Below are positions 31,897 to 43,699 of a DNA stretch of 64,000 nt, in pieces. Source of the stretch: an uncultured Clostridia bacterium. Its GTDB lineage: Bacteria > Bacillota > Clostridia > Christensenellales > Borkfalkiaceae. The stretch lies in assembly GCA_944363645.1 (NCBI GenBank), contig CALVUR010000003.1, positions 1 to 64,000 of the forward strand, read 5' to 3'. Made by a program: the position numbers and the translations under genes. Under the pieces are notes generated by a model. It was not told the DNA's origin and made no database searches. It saw nothing but the letters and a program-made list of their open reading frames with translations. Each line of letters opens with the position of its first letter. Position 1 is the stretch's first letter.

Positions 31897-33555
31897 ATGA
31901 TAAAAGTAAAATTTAACGACAAAATTATGGAAGTCGCACCCGGAACGAGAGTTATTGATTTAGTTGACGAAAAGCAAAAAAAGGATGTTGTAATGTGTCA
32001 AGTGGGTGCACAGGTAAAGGAATTGCGTTTTGCGCTTTCTGAAAAACACGATGGTGTTGAAGTAAAATTGCTTGACCTATCTCACCAAGAATCAAGTAAG
32101 GCATACGAAGCAACTTTAAGATATGTAATCGCAATGGCGTTTTACAACATTTACCCCGATGTAAAAATTAAATTCACCTATAACGTATCACGTTCAATCT
32201 TCTGCACGCCCATAAAGAAAAACTTTAACATGTCAAGGGCGGTTGATTCGATTAAAGCCGAAGTAAAGCGCATTATCGATTTAGATTTGCCTATTGAAAG
32301 AATTACCGTAACCATTGACGAAGCAAAGAAAATTTACACAAAGTACAACTTGCAAGACAAGATTGACATTTTAAAATATCGTCCTGAAAACACTGTACAT
32401 TTATATAAGTGTGGCGATTATTATAACTATTTGTCATCTTACATGCTGGCATCAACGGGCTGTTTGCATAGTTATCGCATCACCCCTTATAGCCCGGGCA
32501 TGATCATCCAATATCCACGTTATGAATTAGAGGGCGAGATCCCACACTTTACCGAAGAAGCAACTTACGGCAGAACATTGCAAAAGGCGCAACGCTGGGC
32601 GAAAAAAACACAAGTGCAGACCATCCCCGACATCAACAAAAAAATTGAAGACGGACACATTTTGGAATTTGTGCAAATGTGTGAAGCAAGGCATAACGAA
32701 CAGTTGACATACCTTGGCGACGCCGTTGAAAGCGACATTGAAAACATCCGTTTAATTGCCATTGCCGGACCAAGTTCAAGCGGTAAAACCACATTTTGTA
32801 ATAGGCTTAGAATTGAACTTTTGGCACGTGGCATTAACCCTGTAACCATTTCAATGGACGATTATTATTTTGAAAAGGATAAAATTTGCGAGATCCAAAA
32901 GACCACGCTTGAAAATTTAGACTTAGAACACATTAACTGTTTAGATACCGAACAGTTTAACAAAGACCTTTTTGACCTTATCAACGGCGAAGAAGTAACC
33001 TTGCCACGCTTTAACTTTCAAACAGGCAGGCGTGAACCGGGTAAGACCATAAAGGTAAGTCAAAATTCCCCCATCATTATTGAAGGCATACACGCATTAA
33101 ATTCTAAACTTACGGCATCGATACCAAAGCACCAAAAGTTTAAAATCTTTATCGCACCGCAAGCGCAAGTAAATGTTGATGACCACTCACCACTATCTAT
33201 CACCAACCTACGCTTGATAAGGCGTATTGTAAGGGATATGAAGTTTAGAAACTGCCCTGCAAGCACCACAATCGATATGTGGCAATCGGTAAGAAATGGC
33301 GAGTTTAAATGGATTTACCCCAACCAAGAAGATGCAGACTTTGTATTTAACTCAAGTTTAAGTTATGAACTTTGCGTTTTAAGAAAACAAGCATTGCCTG
33401 CGCTTTATGAAATAACACAAAGCGACCCACAATATATCGTTGCAAATAGGCTTATCAAATACTTAAAATACTTTAAGCCAATTGAAGACGAATCAATGAT
33501 ACCATGCAACTCTTTATTGCGTGAATTTATTGGCGGAAGTTGCTTTAAAGTTTAA
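31897..33555 (+). CDS. TGS-domain uridine/nucleoside kinase
   Basis: The 552-residue protein has an N-terminal TGS domain (about 1-65), then a segment resembling the second additional domain of threonyl-tRNA synthetase (about 70-230, including YIPDVKIKFTYNVSRSIF-like sequence and LYKCGDYYNYL). A P-loop phosphoribulokinase/uridine kinase domain follows from about residue 287 (GPSSSGKTTFCNRL, then SMDDYYF). The fusion is common in Clostridia and annotated as nucleoside kinase. The P-loop and catalytic Asp are intact. It phosphorylates uridine or a related nucleoside; the role of the tRNA-synthetase-like part is unknown. It has its own promoter and terminator. Confidence 0.86.
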   Translation: MIKVKFNDKIMEVAPGTRVIDLVDEKQKKDVVMCQVGAQVKELRFALSEKHDGVEVKLLDLSHQESSKAYEATLRYVIAMAFYNIYPDVKIKFTYNVSRSIFCTPIKKNFNMSRAVDSIKAEVKRIIDLDLPIERITVTIDEAKKIYTKYNLQDKIDILKYRPENTVHLYKCGDYYNYLSSYMLASTGCLHSYRITPYSPGMIIQYPRYELEGEIPHFTEEATYGRTLQKAQRWAKKTQVQTIPDINKKIEDGHILEFVQMCEARHNEQLTYLGDAVESDIENIRLIAIAGPSSSGKTTFCNRLRIELLARGINPVTISMDDYYFEKDKICEIQKTTLENLDLEHINCLDTEQFNKDLFDLINGEEVTLPRFNFQTGRREPGKTIKVSQNSPIIIEGIHALNSKLTASIPKHQKFKIFIAPQAQVNVDDHSPLSITNLRLIRRIVRDMKFRNCPASTTIDMWQSVRNGEFKWIYPNQEDADFVFNSSLSYELCVLRKQALPALYEITQSDPQYIVANRLIKYLKYFKPIEDESMIPCNSLLREFIGGSCFKV

Positions 33556-33578
33556 TCTTTAAAAACCAAATTAAATAT

Positions 33579-33611
33579 TAAAAAGGGCTATCAAAAGATA
33601 GCCCTTTTTTG
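33579..33611 (+). terminator. nucleoside kinase terminator
   Basis: AAAAGGGCTATC / GATAGCCCTTTT with T run. Confidence 0.92.
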
Positions 33612-33624
33612 TGTGATTTTTTAT

Positions 33625-33661
33625 AAAAAGTCTGCCTATAAGCCCGTTATCGGCACTTTTT
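33625..33661 (+). repeat. R37 repeat copy 17
   Basis: Full copy (pentamer CTGCC, core TATAAGCCCGTTATCGGC) between the convergent nucleoside kinase and 5'-nucleotidase genes. Confidence 0.92.
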
Positions 33662-33673
33662 TGCATTTTAAAA

Positions 33674-35161
33674 TTATGCGTAATTGCCGTTTTCGATATA
33701 GGTTTTAAGTAAGTCCCTTGCGTAAAAACCGTTTACATTATATGTATCAATTACAGTTAAACCGTTTGGTGCGTAGTCTGATGTATAGGTATCAACAACG
33801 ATATAATAGGTTGCGTTGTCGTCAATTAAGGACTTGTTTGCGTTGCCAAAATCGCTGTATGCTGAATGGTAATCAGAGTTTTTTGTATTTACAAATTGCG
33901 ACTTTAATTTAGCACCTGAAACAGAGCAAAGAACTATATTATTATCGAACGGGAAAAGCCTATGTAAGTCCTTAAAAGTTATTTCGCCAGCCTTTAAGTC
34001 GTAAGGCGAGCGTGTTTTAAGGTAGCCACCGCCCAAAAAGATATCGTAAGATGTGCCCCATTTTTCCATACCGGCTTGCAAGTATAATTGCGCAACCCTT
34101 TCTTCAAGTTCGTAAGACGACCTTGTAAGTGCGTTTGTGCCGATTACCGTATAAACATCACCGATTTGGTCGGCATATTTATTTATAAGTGCATCAACTT
34201 GTGGGTCGCTGTCTGCGATTAAATATTGAGTGCTTATCGCCTTTGCATCTTTAACGGTTACGTCGTCAGTAACCTTGTTATATTCCACTTCGAGTGAAGC
34301 AATTTTTTCGTTGTTAGAGCCTGCTTGTGCGTGGAAAACGCCGTACTCATCCTTATATAAATAAGTCCTATGTGTGTGCGCTTCAAAAACCAAATCTACA
34401 TAACCATTAGACAAACTTACATCGTAAAAATCTTGCAAAGTTTCTTGGCTGTAAGTTGGCACATCGTTAAAATTAAATTTATTGTTACGAGTGTAGCCGT
34501 CGTGAAGGGTGTAAACGATAAAGTCTGCGCCTTGCTGTGTAAGTTTTTGTGATTCTTCTTTAACAAGTTGGGTAAGTTCATCGCCCACCTTAAAATAATA
34601 ATCGGAAACTTGACTATATGAAATTGAAGAATAGCAATCACCTATTGCGCCAATAATACCGATTGTTACTTCGCCGGCATCGTATAAAACAGACGGACTG
34701 AAAACATCAGGACGGGTGTCAGTTGCTTTTTCAAAAATGTTGATACCCAAAATTGGGAATTCGGCAATTTTTGCGTTTTCGACAATGGCATCAATGCCCC
34801 AATCGAATTCGTGATTGCCAACCGTCATACTTTGAAAGCCTGCAAGGTTCATCCAGTCGGTAATGATTTTACCACGTGTGTTGTTAGATTCTACAACGCC
34901 TTGCCACATATCGCCCGTTGACAAAATTACCATGTTTTCTTTTAATTGTCTATACATATCAAGGTAACCTTTTGTAACAGACAAACTTGCGCCACCGTCA
35001 AAATTTCTTTCATCTAAAAAGTTGCCGTGCAAATCGTTAAAGCAATAAAAGTTGACTGTAACAAGATCTTCTTCGGTAAACTTTACATTTTTGCAACCAA
35101 AGATTGATATGCACATTAAAATTGAAAGTGTTATTGCAAATAATTTAAAAACTCTTTTCAT
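33674..35161 (-). CDS. 5'-nucleotidase/2',3'-cyclic phosphodiesterase family lipoprotein
   Basis: The 495-residue surface-anchored metallophosphatase has lipobox SIFGC (Cys at residue 23). Its calcineurin-like domain carries the metal motifs FNDLHGNF, STGDMWQG, GNHEFDWG and EAHTHRTY. The C-terminal 5'-nucleotidase domain starts near residue 340 (TNALTRSSYELEERVAQLYLQA...FLGGGYLKTRSPYDLKAGEITFKDLHRLFPFDN). It hydrolyses extracellular nucleotides to nucleosides and phosphate. With the secreted endonuclease and nucleoside kinase nearby it suggests salvage of external nucleic acids. It is a single gene with AAAGGTG before the ATG. Confidence 0.9.
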   Translation of the reverse strand: MKRVFKLFAITLSILMCISIFGCKNVKFTEEDLVTVNFYCFNDLHGNFLDERNFDGGASLSVTKGYLDMYRQLKENMVILSTGDMWQGVVESNNTRGKIITDWMNLAGFQSMTVGNHEFDWGIDAIVENAKIAEFPILGINIFEKATDTRPDVFSPSVLYDAGEVTIGIIGAIGDCYSSISYSQVSDYYFKVGDELTQLVKEESQKLTQQGADFIVYTLHDGYTRNNKFNFNDVPTYSQETLQDFYDVSLSNGYVDLVFEAHTHRTYLYKDEYGVFHAQAGSNNEKIASLEVEYNKVTDDVTVKDAKAISTQYLIADSDPQVDALINKYADQIGDVYTVIGTNALTRSSYELEERVAQLYLQAGMEKWGTSYDIFLGGGYLKTRSPYDLKAGEITFKDLHRLFPFDNNIVLCSVSGAKLKSQFVNTKNSDYHSAYSDFGNANKSLIDDNATYYIVVDTYTSDYAPNGLTVIDTYNVNGFYARDLLKTYIENGNYA

Positions 35162-35307
35162 AACCTAACACCTTTTTTAATAAAAATTTGCTTTCATTAT
35201 TATAGCATATACAAAAAGTATTTACAATTATTTTTATAAACTTTATGTAAAATGCTTAGTTTAACTATAATTTGGTGTTTTTCAGCAAAAAAACAGCCAA
35301 AAAACGC

Positions 35308-35344
35308 AAAAAGTCCGCCTATAAGCCCGTTATCGCCACTTTTT
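35308..35344 (+). repeat. R37 repeat copy 18
   Basis: Full consensus copy (pentamer CCGCC, core TATAAGCCCGTTATCGCC) in the 406-base gap between the M13 peptidase and 5'-nucleotidase genes. No gene was found in that gap. Confidence 0.93.
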
Positions 35345-35387
35345 TGATAATTTTTTACCGCCTTTTAAAATTAAATTATCATAAAAA

Positions 35388-35408
35388 ACTAAACACATAC
35401 CCCCTTGT
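35388..35408 (-). repeat. R2 repeat copy f
   Basis: Plus-strand AACTAAACACATACCCCCTTG. The reverse complement matches the R2 variant GGGGGcATGTGTgaGTTTT with three changes. Confidence 0.4.
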
Positions 35409-35520
35409 CAACACATTTAATCATTGTTTTTAAGGGGCATTTTTCAAGTTTTAACGAAAAAAAGCAAAAAGTCTTGATTTTTATAAAGTCAATTTTAAAA
35501 CCAAGAAATTTATAAAAAGA

Positions 35521-35563
35521 AAAAGCAAGAAGTGGGGCTATAAGCCCGTTTTCTTGCTTTTTT
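35521..35563 (-). terminator. M13 peptidase terminator with an R37 copy inside
   Basis: AAAAGCAAGAA / TTCTTGCTTTT forms the outer stem and GGGGCTATAAGCCCG the inner hairpin, with a T run on the minus strand. The site is five bases past the peptidase stop. The R37 copy at 35527-35563 has its arms rebuilt to match (GCAAG/CTTGC). Confidence 0.75.
35527..35563 (+). repeat. R37 repeat copy 19
   Basis: The core TATAAGCCCGTT is kept, but the right half is TTCTTG instead of ATCGCC, compensating the changed left arm. It is nested in the M13 peptidase terminator. Confidence 0.8.
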
Positions 35564-35567
35564 CACC

Positions 35568-37472
35568 TTACCAAATAACTACACGTTTATTTGGGGCGAT
35601 ATACATTTTATCTGTTTTTTGAACGTTAAACGTCTTATACCATTCTTCAAAATTGCGTGGTGGAATGTTTGCACGCAAGCAGTTTGGACCGTGTACGTCA
35701 ATGTTTAATAAAAGTGCAGCATATTGTGGGCGTTGTTTTGTAAACCAAATTTTTGCCCAGTTATAGAAATATTTTTCGTAATCGGCATCTGGCATTGTTG
35801 ACATAATATCAAGTGTAACTGCCATACCGCCGTTATCTGCTATGTTTTCGCTTACGGTAAGTTTAGCGTTTACTGCGCCATGTTCGGTGGTTAAGCCATC
35901 AAACTGATTTACCATTGCCTTAACCTTTTTATCAAACATTTTATAATCTTCTTTTGTCCACCAATTGTTAAGGTTACCGTTTTCGTCAATCTTTGCGCCG
36001 TTTGAGTCAAATGCGTGTGAAATTTCATGACCGATTACTGCGCCTATACCGCCCAAGTTTTCGCTTCTTGTCTGCTTGAGTGAATAAAATGGTGGTTGCA
36101 AAATTGCGGCTGGGAAAGTAATATCGTTTGATGTTGGGTTGTAACAAGCGTTTACAACATGAGCATCCATTACCCATTTATCACGATCTACAGGTTTATG
36201 TAATTTTTCCATAGTGTGTTTTATAACAGTGTTACTTATCTCACAAATAACCGTATAAAGTGAAGCCTTTGTATTTACATTTAATTTATCGTAAATTTCA
36301 TCGTAAACTTCGGGATAGCCCATTTTGATACCCATTGTATCAAGTTTTTTGATTGCACGTTGTTTTGTTTCTTCTTGCAAAACTTCGTTTACGGCAATAC
36401 GTTTTTTGTAAGTTTGGATGATTTCTTGAACCATCTCGGTAACATCTTGTTTTGCCTTTTCACCAAAGTAAAGTTTACCATAATATAAACCGATAGGCGC
36501 ACCAAAATAACTTGAAGCGAGTGAATAAGCCTGCCTTTCGATGGTGGGCAAGTCCTTTAAACCGCTTAACATCTTTTGATATGTAGATGATTCATCACGA
36601 AGTTCTTCACTTAAATATTTACAAGCGGATAAAAGTTTTGAGCAAAGTGCCCAACTGATATATTTATCAAAGTTTTCTTCGTTGAAAAGTGTCTTAAAGC
36701 CCTTTAAGAATTTTACATCGTAAACGATAATTTGTTCTGGAATATTTTCGCCGTAAAAATCGGTAAGCACCTTTTTAAACTTTATTGGTTTTAAAAGTGT
36801 GATAACACGTTTTGTGGGCATGGGGTTATAAAGTTTTGTGTACTCTGACATCTGTTCACGACTTAAAACAAGTGAAGCAATTATTTGGTCAAAGCACACG
36901 GCGTTTTGAATGTGTGTATTAACTTCTTCTTCACTAAAACCGTAAGCTTTCAAAATTTTTGCGGTCATCTGTGTCCACACACCCATAAGTGCATCGTGTT
37001 GTGGTTTCATTTGTTCGCCGTAATAAGTTGTGTCGGGCAAAATGGTTGACGGACCTGCAACGCACAAACAGTGCTTTTGCGAATTTTGCATATCTGTACT
37101 TACCCAATACTCAAAAGGCATTGCGTATGTAATGGTGTTGTCGGTAATTTTCCTATTTAAGTCTGCAATGCTTTTAAATTGCAAAAGTTTATCCACTATT
37201 TTTTGAACGGGTTTAAAGCCTTCACTGTTACGCTTTTTAACATTTTTAACAAGTTTAAATAAATCTAACGCCTTTTGGAAGTTTGGATCTTGAACTTGCA
37301 AACCGCCCTTTATAATTCTGTTAAAATCTTTTGTCAAGTTGTCTTCAACCTGTATGCTTAAATTGATAAAACCGCCGATTGCAGGTTTATCGTCAGGAAT
37401 AATTGCTGCATCGATCGCTTCTTTGTTTACATGCAAATATAAATCGTCTTGCACCCTAATTGTGTTTTCCAT
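35568..37472 (-). CDS. pepO: M13-family zinc metallopeptidase (PepO-like)
   Basis: The 634-residue neprilysin-type endopeptidase starts MENTIRVQDDLYLHVNKEA. The zinc site is HEISHAFDSNGA near residue 490, with ENIADNGGMAV supplying the third ligand. The substrate-binding stretch VNACYNPTSNDITFPAAILQPPFY precedes it. No signal peptide is visible, so it is cytoplasmic like lactococcal PepO. It probably degrades peptides of up to about 30 residues. AAAGGAG lies before the ATG. Confidence 0.94.
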   Translation of the reverse strand: MENTIRVQDDLYLHVNKEAIDAAIIPDDKPAIGGFINLSIQVEDNLTKDFNRIIKGGLQVQDPNFQKALDLFKLVKNVKKRNSEGFKPVQKIVDKLLQFKSIADLNRKITDNTITYAMPFEYWVSTDMQNSQKHCLCVAGPSTILPDTTYYGEQMKPQHDALMGVWTQMTAKILKAYGFSEEEVNTHIQNAVCFDQIIASLVLSREQMSEYTKLYNPMPTKRVITLLKPIKFKKVLTDFYGENIPEQIIVYDVKFLKGFKTLFNEENFDKYISWALCSKLLSACKYLSEELRDESSTYQKMLSGLKDLPTIERQAYSLASSYFGAPIGLYYGKLYFGEKAKQDVTEMVQEIIQTYKKRIAVNEVLQEETKQRAIKKLDTMGIKMGYPEVYDEIYDKLNVNTKASLYTVICEISNTVIKHTMEKLHKPVDRDKWVMDAHVVNACYNPTSNDITFPAAILQPPFYSLKQTRSENLGGIGAVIGHEISHAFDSNGAKIDENGNLNNWWTKEDYKMFDKKVKAMVNQFDGLTTEHGAVNAKLTVSENIADNGGMAVTLDIMSTMPDADYEKYFYNWAKIWFTKQRPQYAALLLNIDVHGPNCLRANIPPRNFEEWYKTFNVQKTDKMYIAPNKRVVIW

Positions 37473-37642
37473 TTTCTTACTCCTTTAATATTCATTTTCT
37501 TTGATTATATCAAAAGTTTTGCACTTTAAAAAGTGTTTTTAACACATTTTTTGTGTTTTTTTTGTAAAATAAAATTAAAAAAACCATAAATTTTGATAAT
37601 TTTACCATTAAATTTTATCTGTTCTTCCCCACTTTTTTTGCC

Positions 37643-37678
37643 AAAATATAGCGATAACGGGCTTATAGCCCCACTTTT
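37643..37678 (-). repeat. R37 repeat copy 20
   Basis: AGCGATAACGGGCTTATAGC with CCCACTTTT. The right half is intact, the left arm diverged. It lies between gyrA and the M13 peptidase gene. Confidence 0.82.
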
Positions 37679-37762
37679 GGGGAAATAAACCCGTTAAAAA
37701 ATGTAATGAAAATTTAATTTTTAATATAAGTTTTTTGGATGATTTTTAAAAATTAGTAAACC

Positions 37763-40324
37763 TTATTCTTGGACTTCGACGTCGGTTGTAACTTCAGTTT
37801 CGCTATTGGTTTCGCCTTCACCTTCGGTTTCATCTTCAACTTCATCCTCTTCACTATCATCACGTGGTGTGATTGAGATGGTTGCAACCCTTGCTTCTTC
37901 ATCCGTCCTCATGATGATTACGCCCTTTGTATCACGACCGATCTTTGAAATTTCGTCAGCGTGGATACGGATAATGGTGCCGGTGTCGGTAATAATCATG
38001 ATATCTTCATCATCGCTTACCTGTTTTAAGTTGGCAAGTTTGCCTGTCTTTTCATTAAATACGCCAGCCTTAATACCCTTACCGCCACGATTTTGCAAGC
38101 GGTAATCTTCAACATCGCTACGTTTACCAAAGCCGTTTGTACTGATTGTCAAAATGTCGTAACCATCTTTAAGGATAACCATATCAACAACGTAATCGTC
38201 GTCGTCAAGTTCCATTGCCTTAACGCCTTGTGTATCACGACCGGTAGGTCTTACGTCGTTTTCGCTAAATCTAATACACTTACCTTCATGCGAAGCAATG
38301 ATGATTGAATCGTTGCCAGTAGTGAATTCAACGGAAATAAGTTGATCGCCCTCGTTTAAGTTAACGGCAATCTTACCCGTCTTTCTAATGTTATCGAATT
38401 CTTTAAGCGCAGTCTTTTTGATTAAGCCTTGCTTTGTTGCCATTGTGATATAGCCCTCGCCCGTGCCGTTATCTGCAAGTAACGAAGTAACTCTTTCGCC
38501 GTCAGATAATTGCAACAAGTTGATTAAAGCCCTACCACGTGCTTGTTTTTGCGCTTCTGGGATGGTAAATGCAACGGCTGAGTAAACCTTGCCATAGTTT
38601 GTAAAGAATAAAAGTCTATCGTGCGTTGAGCAGACGAACATCTTTTCAACGAAGTCTTCTTCTTTCGGCTTATGAGCGGTAACGCCCCTACCGCCACGGC
38701 GTTGTGAACGGTATTCGCTTACCGGCAAGCGTTTGATATAACCACCGTGTGTAAGTGAGATAACAATATCTTCACGAGCGATTAAGTCAGCGTCTTCAAT
38801 GTTGGATGCATCGTAAGATAATTCGGTACGTCTTGGTGTTGGATATTTTGCCCTTACTGTCTGCAAATCTTCTTTAACGATTGCACGTACCCTTTCAGGT
38901 TTTTGTAAAATGTCTGTCAGGTCAGCAATGATAGCATCAAGTTCTTCCAATTCCTGTTGAAGTTTTTCAACTTCCATAGAAGTAAGCCTTTGCAAACGCA
39001 TTTCTAAAATAGCATTTGCTTGCTTATCGGAAAGTTCAAAATGAGCCATCAAGTTTTGTGATGCTTCCACCCTATCTTTAGATTTTTTAATGATAGCGAT
39101 GACTTCATCAATGTCGCTTAAAGCGATAACCAAACCTTTAACGATATGTTCTCTTTCTTTAGTCCTATTAAGGTCAAAGCGAGTTTTTCTTTCGGTAACG
39201 TTGATTTGGTGCTTGATATATTCAAGTAAGATTTGTTTTAAGTTTAAAACCTTTGGTTCGCCGTCGACAAGTGCAAGCATGGTAATGCCGTCGCTTGTTT
39301 GAAGAGCCGTGCGTTTATATAAGGTGTTTAAAACAACTTGTGGGTTTGCATCCTTTTTGATATCGATAACGATACGCATACCTTGGCGGTCAGATTCGTC
39401 GTTGATAAGCGAGATACCGTCAAGTTTTTTGGTTTTAACCATGTCAGCGATCGTTTCAATCAATTTTTGCTTGTTTACTTGGTAAGGAATTTCAGTAACG
39501 ACAATTCTTGAGCGTGTACCGCCGTTAAATTCTTCAATTTCGCATTTTGAACGCAAAATATAACTGCCCTTACCCGTTAAGTAAGCCTGCTTAATACCAG
39601 CCCTACCTAAAAGCATTGCGCCCGTTGGATAATCTGGGGCTGGGATATATTCCATCAACTCTTCAATGGTGATATCTGGGTTATCCATGAGTGCGATTGC
39701 GCCATCGATAACTTCGTTTAAGTTGTGTGGTGGAATGTTTGTTGCCATACCAACAGCGATACCGTCAGCACCGTTTACAAGCAAGTTAGGAATACGTGCA
39801 GGAAGAACGGTTGGTTGCATCCTTGTATCGTCGAAGTTGGGATAAAAATCAACAGTTTCCTTGTCGATATCACGAAGCATTTCAAGGGCAAGTTTGCTCA
39901 TTCTTGCTTCGGTGTAACGGTAAGCCGCTGGGGGGTCGCCGTCAACCGAACCAAAGTTGCCGTGTCCGTCAACAAGTGGCAAGTTGATAGAGAAGTTTTG
40001 CGCAAGCCTTACAAGGGCGTCGTAAACGGAACTGTCGCCGTGTGGGTGGTATTTACCCAAAACATCACCGACGATAGTAGCACACTTTTTGTAAGCCTTA
40101 TCTGGTGTTAAACCGAGTTCGTTCATAGAATACAAAATTCTTCTGTGAACGGGCTTTAAACCATCCCTTACATCTGGGATAGCACGTGATACGTTTACCG
40201 CCATTGCGTAAGCCAAAAACGAACGCTTCATTTCGTTGTCGACTTCGATATTTATAACTTTGGTCTGTTCCAAAGTCTTTTTAAACTCTTGAGTAAGTTC
40301 TGGACTTGATTGTTTTTTAGCCAT
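37763..40324 (-). CDS. gyrA: DNA gyrase subunit A
   Basis: The 853-residue breakage-reunion subunit has [22 protein letters not shown], the active-site Tyr in [11 protein letters not shown], and the C-terminal beta-pinwheel carrying the GyrA box ([13 protein letters not shown]). That box distinguishes gyrase from topoisomerase IV. It ends in an unusually acidic tail ([17 protein letters not shown]...), a region that tunes supercoiling in other species. It follows gyrB by 15 bases in one operon. No R37 copy was found inside. Confidence 0.97.
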   Translation of the reverse strand: MAKKQSSPELTQEFKKTLEQTKVINIEVDNEMKRSFLAYAMAVNVSRAIPDVRDGLKPVHRRILYSMNELGLTPDKAYKKCATIVGDVLGKYHPHGDSSVYDALVRLAQNFSINLPLVDGHGNFGSVDGDPPAAYRYTEARMSKLALEMLRDIDKETVDFYPNFDDTRMQPTVLPARIPNLLVNGADGIAVGMATNIPPHNLNEVIDGAIALMDNPDITIEELMEYIPAPDYPTGAMLLGRAGIKQAYLTGKGSYILRSKCEIEEFNGGTRSRIVVTEIPYQVNKQKLIETIADMVKTKKLDGISLINDESDRQGMRIVIDIKKDANPQVVLNTLYKRTALQTSDGITMLALVDGEPKVLNLKQILLEYIKHQINVTERKTRFDLNRTKEREHIVKGLVIALSDIDEVIAIIKKSKDRVEASQNLMAHFELSDKQANAILEMRLQRLTSMEVEKLQQELEELDAIIADLTDILQKPERVRAIVKEDLQTVRAKYPTPRRTELSYDASNIEDADLIAREDIVISLTHGGYIKRLPVSEYRSQRRGGRGVTAHKPKEEDFVEKMFVCSTHDRLLFFTNYGKVYSAVAFTIPEAQKQARGRALINLLQLSDGERVTSLLADNGTGEGYITMATKQGLIKKTALKEFDNIRKTGKIAVNLNEGDQLISVEFTTGNDSIIIASHEGKCIRFSENDVRPTGRDTQGVKAMELDDDDYVVDMVILKDGYDILTISTNGFGKRSDVEDYRLQNRGGKGIKAGVFNEKTGKLANLKQVSDDEDIMIITDTGTIIRIHADEISKIGRDTKGVIIMRTDEEARVATISITPRDDSEEDEVEDETEGEGETNSETEVTTDVEVQE

Positions 40325-40339
40325 TTTTCATTCCTCGCA

Positions 40340-42404
<2,065 letters not shown>

Positions 42405-42467
42405 GTGTTTTTTGAAAATTTGACCAAAATTTTTAATTTTAAAGGCGGTTTTATCCACAAAAAAAGA

Positions 42468-42493
42468 CGTAAATGTTAATACATTTACGCCAT
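42468..42493 (-). terminator. terminator of the M50-ppx unit
   Basis: Minus strand GGCGTAAATGT / ACATTTACGTC followed by TTTTTTT, 110 bases after the M50-like gene. Confidence 0.85.
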
Positions 42494-42601
42494 AAACTGT
42501 TTTAAATTACCTTTAAAATATTTTGTAATATTTTTAACATGTCATTTTTGCACCATTTTTACCCCCAAAATCACCCTTTAAATTGGGGCTTAAAATGTAT
42601 T

Positions 42602-43699
42602 TTAACTGATTTTTGCTTGATTTTTGAAGTAATTTTGGAAAATTTCACGCTCGGTTTTTTGTAGACCTTTTAAAGGGCATTCATCCAAAGTTTTTTCGTA
42701 TGTTTTTTTAAGACTTAAAGCCCAATCTCTTTCGCCATTATACATGCGGTAAAAAATTGCCGTACGCAAACTTGAAAGGCTGTCTTGTTCAAGCAAACTA
42801 CCCTCAAGTTTTTTATATAAAATTTGAATCTTTTGGTCGTTTTCTTGCACGATTGCGATAAACAAATCTTCAATAAGTAGGTCTATAAGCCCGTTATCGG
42901 TACTTTTTCGCCCATTTATTGCATCGTCGCACAACTTTTCAGCCCCGACTAAATTACCCATTTGCAATGATTTTTGCACGTCATAAACGGTGAAAAAGTT
43001 TTGCGGTAAAATATCTTTACACATTAAATTTTGAACTTCTTTAAGTGAAACTTCGTTTAAAAAATGCGATTGATATTCTAACTTAACAAGGCTGTCGTAA
43101 AATTCGTTTGAGTGTACGCCATGCTTAACTGCAAGCAAATTGCCGTCAGTACCCGGCATGTGCGTGAAAAAGTTTAGTAAAATTAAATAAAAGTTTGAAC
43201 AAAGTGCTGTGGTTAGGATGTAAACAAGTATTGAATTTTGGTATTGACGGGCAAAATAAAGACCGACAAAAACGCCAACAATACTTATTAAACTGCCTAA
43301 AAGCCCACCAAGTAAGGATAAAACAAGAGATTTTGGTGCGCCGTTAGGTTTTTTAGGGATAAAACTTGTCCAGCCGGCAACACCGCTTTTTATGTCAAAA
43401 TAAAACCTTTTTTTGCTTTCTTTACCATTTATGACCATACCCAAAAAGGATACGCCATAAATTTTTGCGCCAGACATTTTTGCAAACAACATATGCCCCA
43501 TTTCGTGAAGTAGGTTGTGGACAAAATAGCCAGCCAAAAAACCGACGACCATAAAAATTAGCACTAAATATTCTGGGTGTGGTACTTTTTGGTTTATAAT
43601 GTATTCAATAAGCGTTAAAAGTGTTGCAAGTATTATAATAACACCAACAACAATGGTTACATAAAACCTTGCGCCCCTTTTTGTGTTTTTATTTTTCAT
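42602..43699 (-). CDS. M50-like (site-2 protease family) membrane metallopeptidase
   Basis: The 365-residue protein has an N-terminal helix, HEMGH in a second helix (NLLHEMGHMLFAKMSGAKI) as the zinc site, two more helices (about 125-180) and MPGTDGNLLAVKHG, where the third ligand would lie. A helical cytoplasmic C-terminal half follows. GGTGG precedes the ATG at 43699; the gene overlaps the Ppx gene. S2P-like proteases cleave membrane proteins, but the target is unknown. DNGLIDLLIEDL (about residue 264-276) is encoded by an R37 copy. Confidence 0.75.
   Translation of the reverse strand: MKNKNTKRGARFYVTIVVGVIIILATLLTLIEYIINQKVPHPEYLVLIFMVVGFLAGYFVHNLLHEMGHMLFAKMSGAKIYGVSFLGMVINGKESKKRFYFDIKSGVAGWTSFIPKKPNGAPKSLVLSLLGGLLGSLISIVGVFVGLYFARQYQNSILVYILTTALCSNFYLILLNFFTHMPGTDGNLLAVKHGVHSNEFYDSLVKLEYQSHFLNEVSLKEVQNLMCKDILPQNFFTVYDVQKSLQMGNLVGAEKLCDDAINGRKSTDNGLIDLLIEDLFIAIVQENDQKIQILYKKLEGSLLEQDSLSSLRTAIFYRMYNGERDWALSLKKTYEKTLDECPLKGLQKTEREIFQNYFKNQAKIS
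42872..42908 (+). repeat. R37 repeat copy 21, inside the M50-like gene
   Basis: Arm AATAAGT, pentamer AGGTC, core TATAAGCCCGTTATCGGT and intact right arm ACTTTTT. It is translated as STDNGLIDLL in a naturally open frame. Confidence 0.85.

Noticed and set aside
32400..32430. R37-like stretch AAGTGTGGCGATTATTATAAC in the nucleoside kinase gene
   Set aside because: It encodes LYKCGDYYNYL, which I take to be native family sequence, and lacks the core GGGCTTATAG and the right arm.
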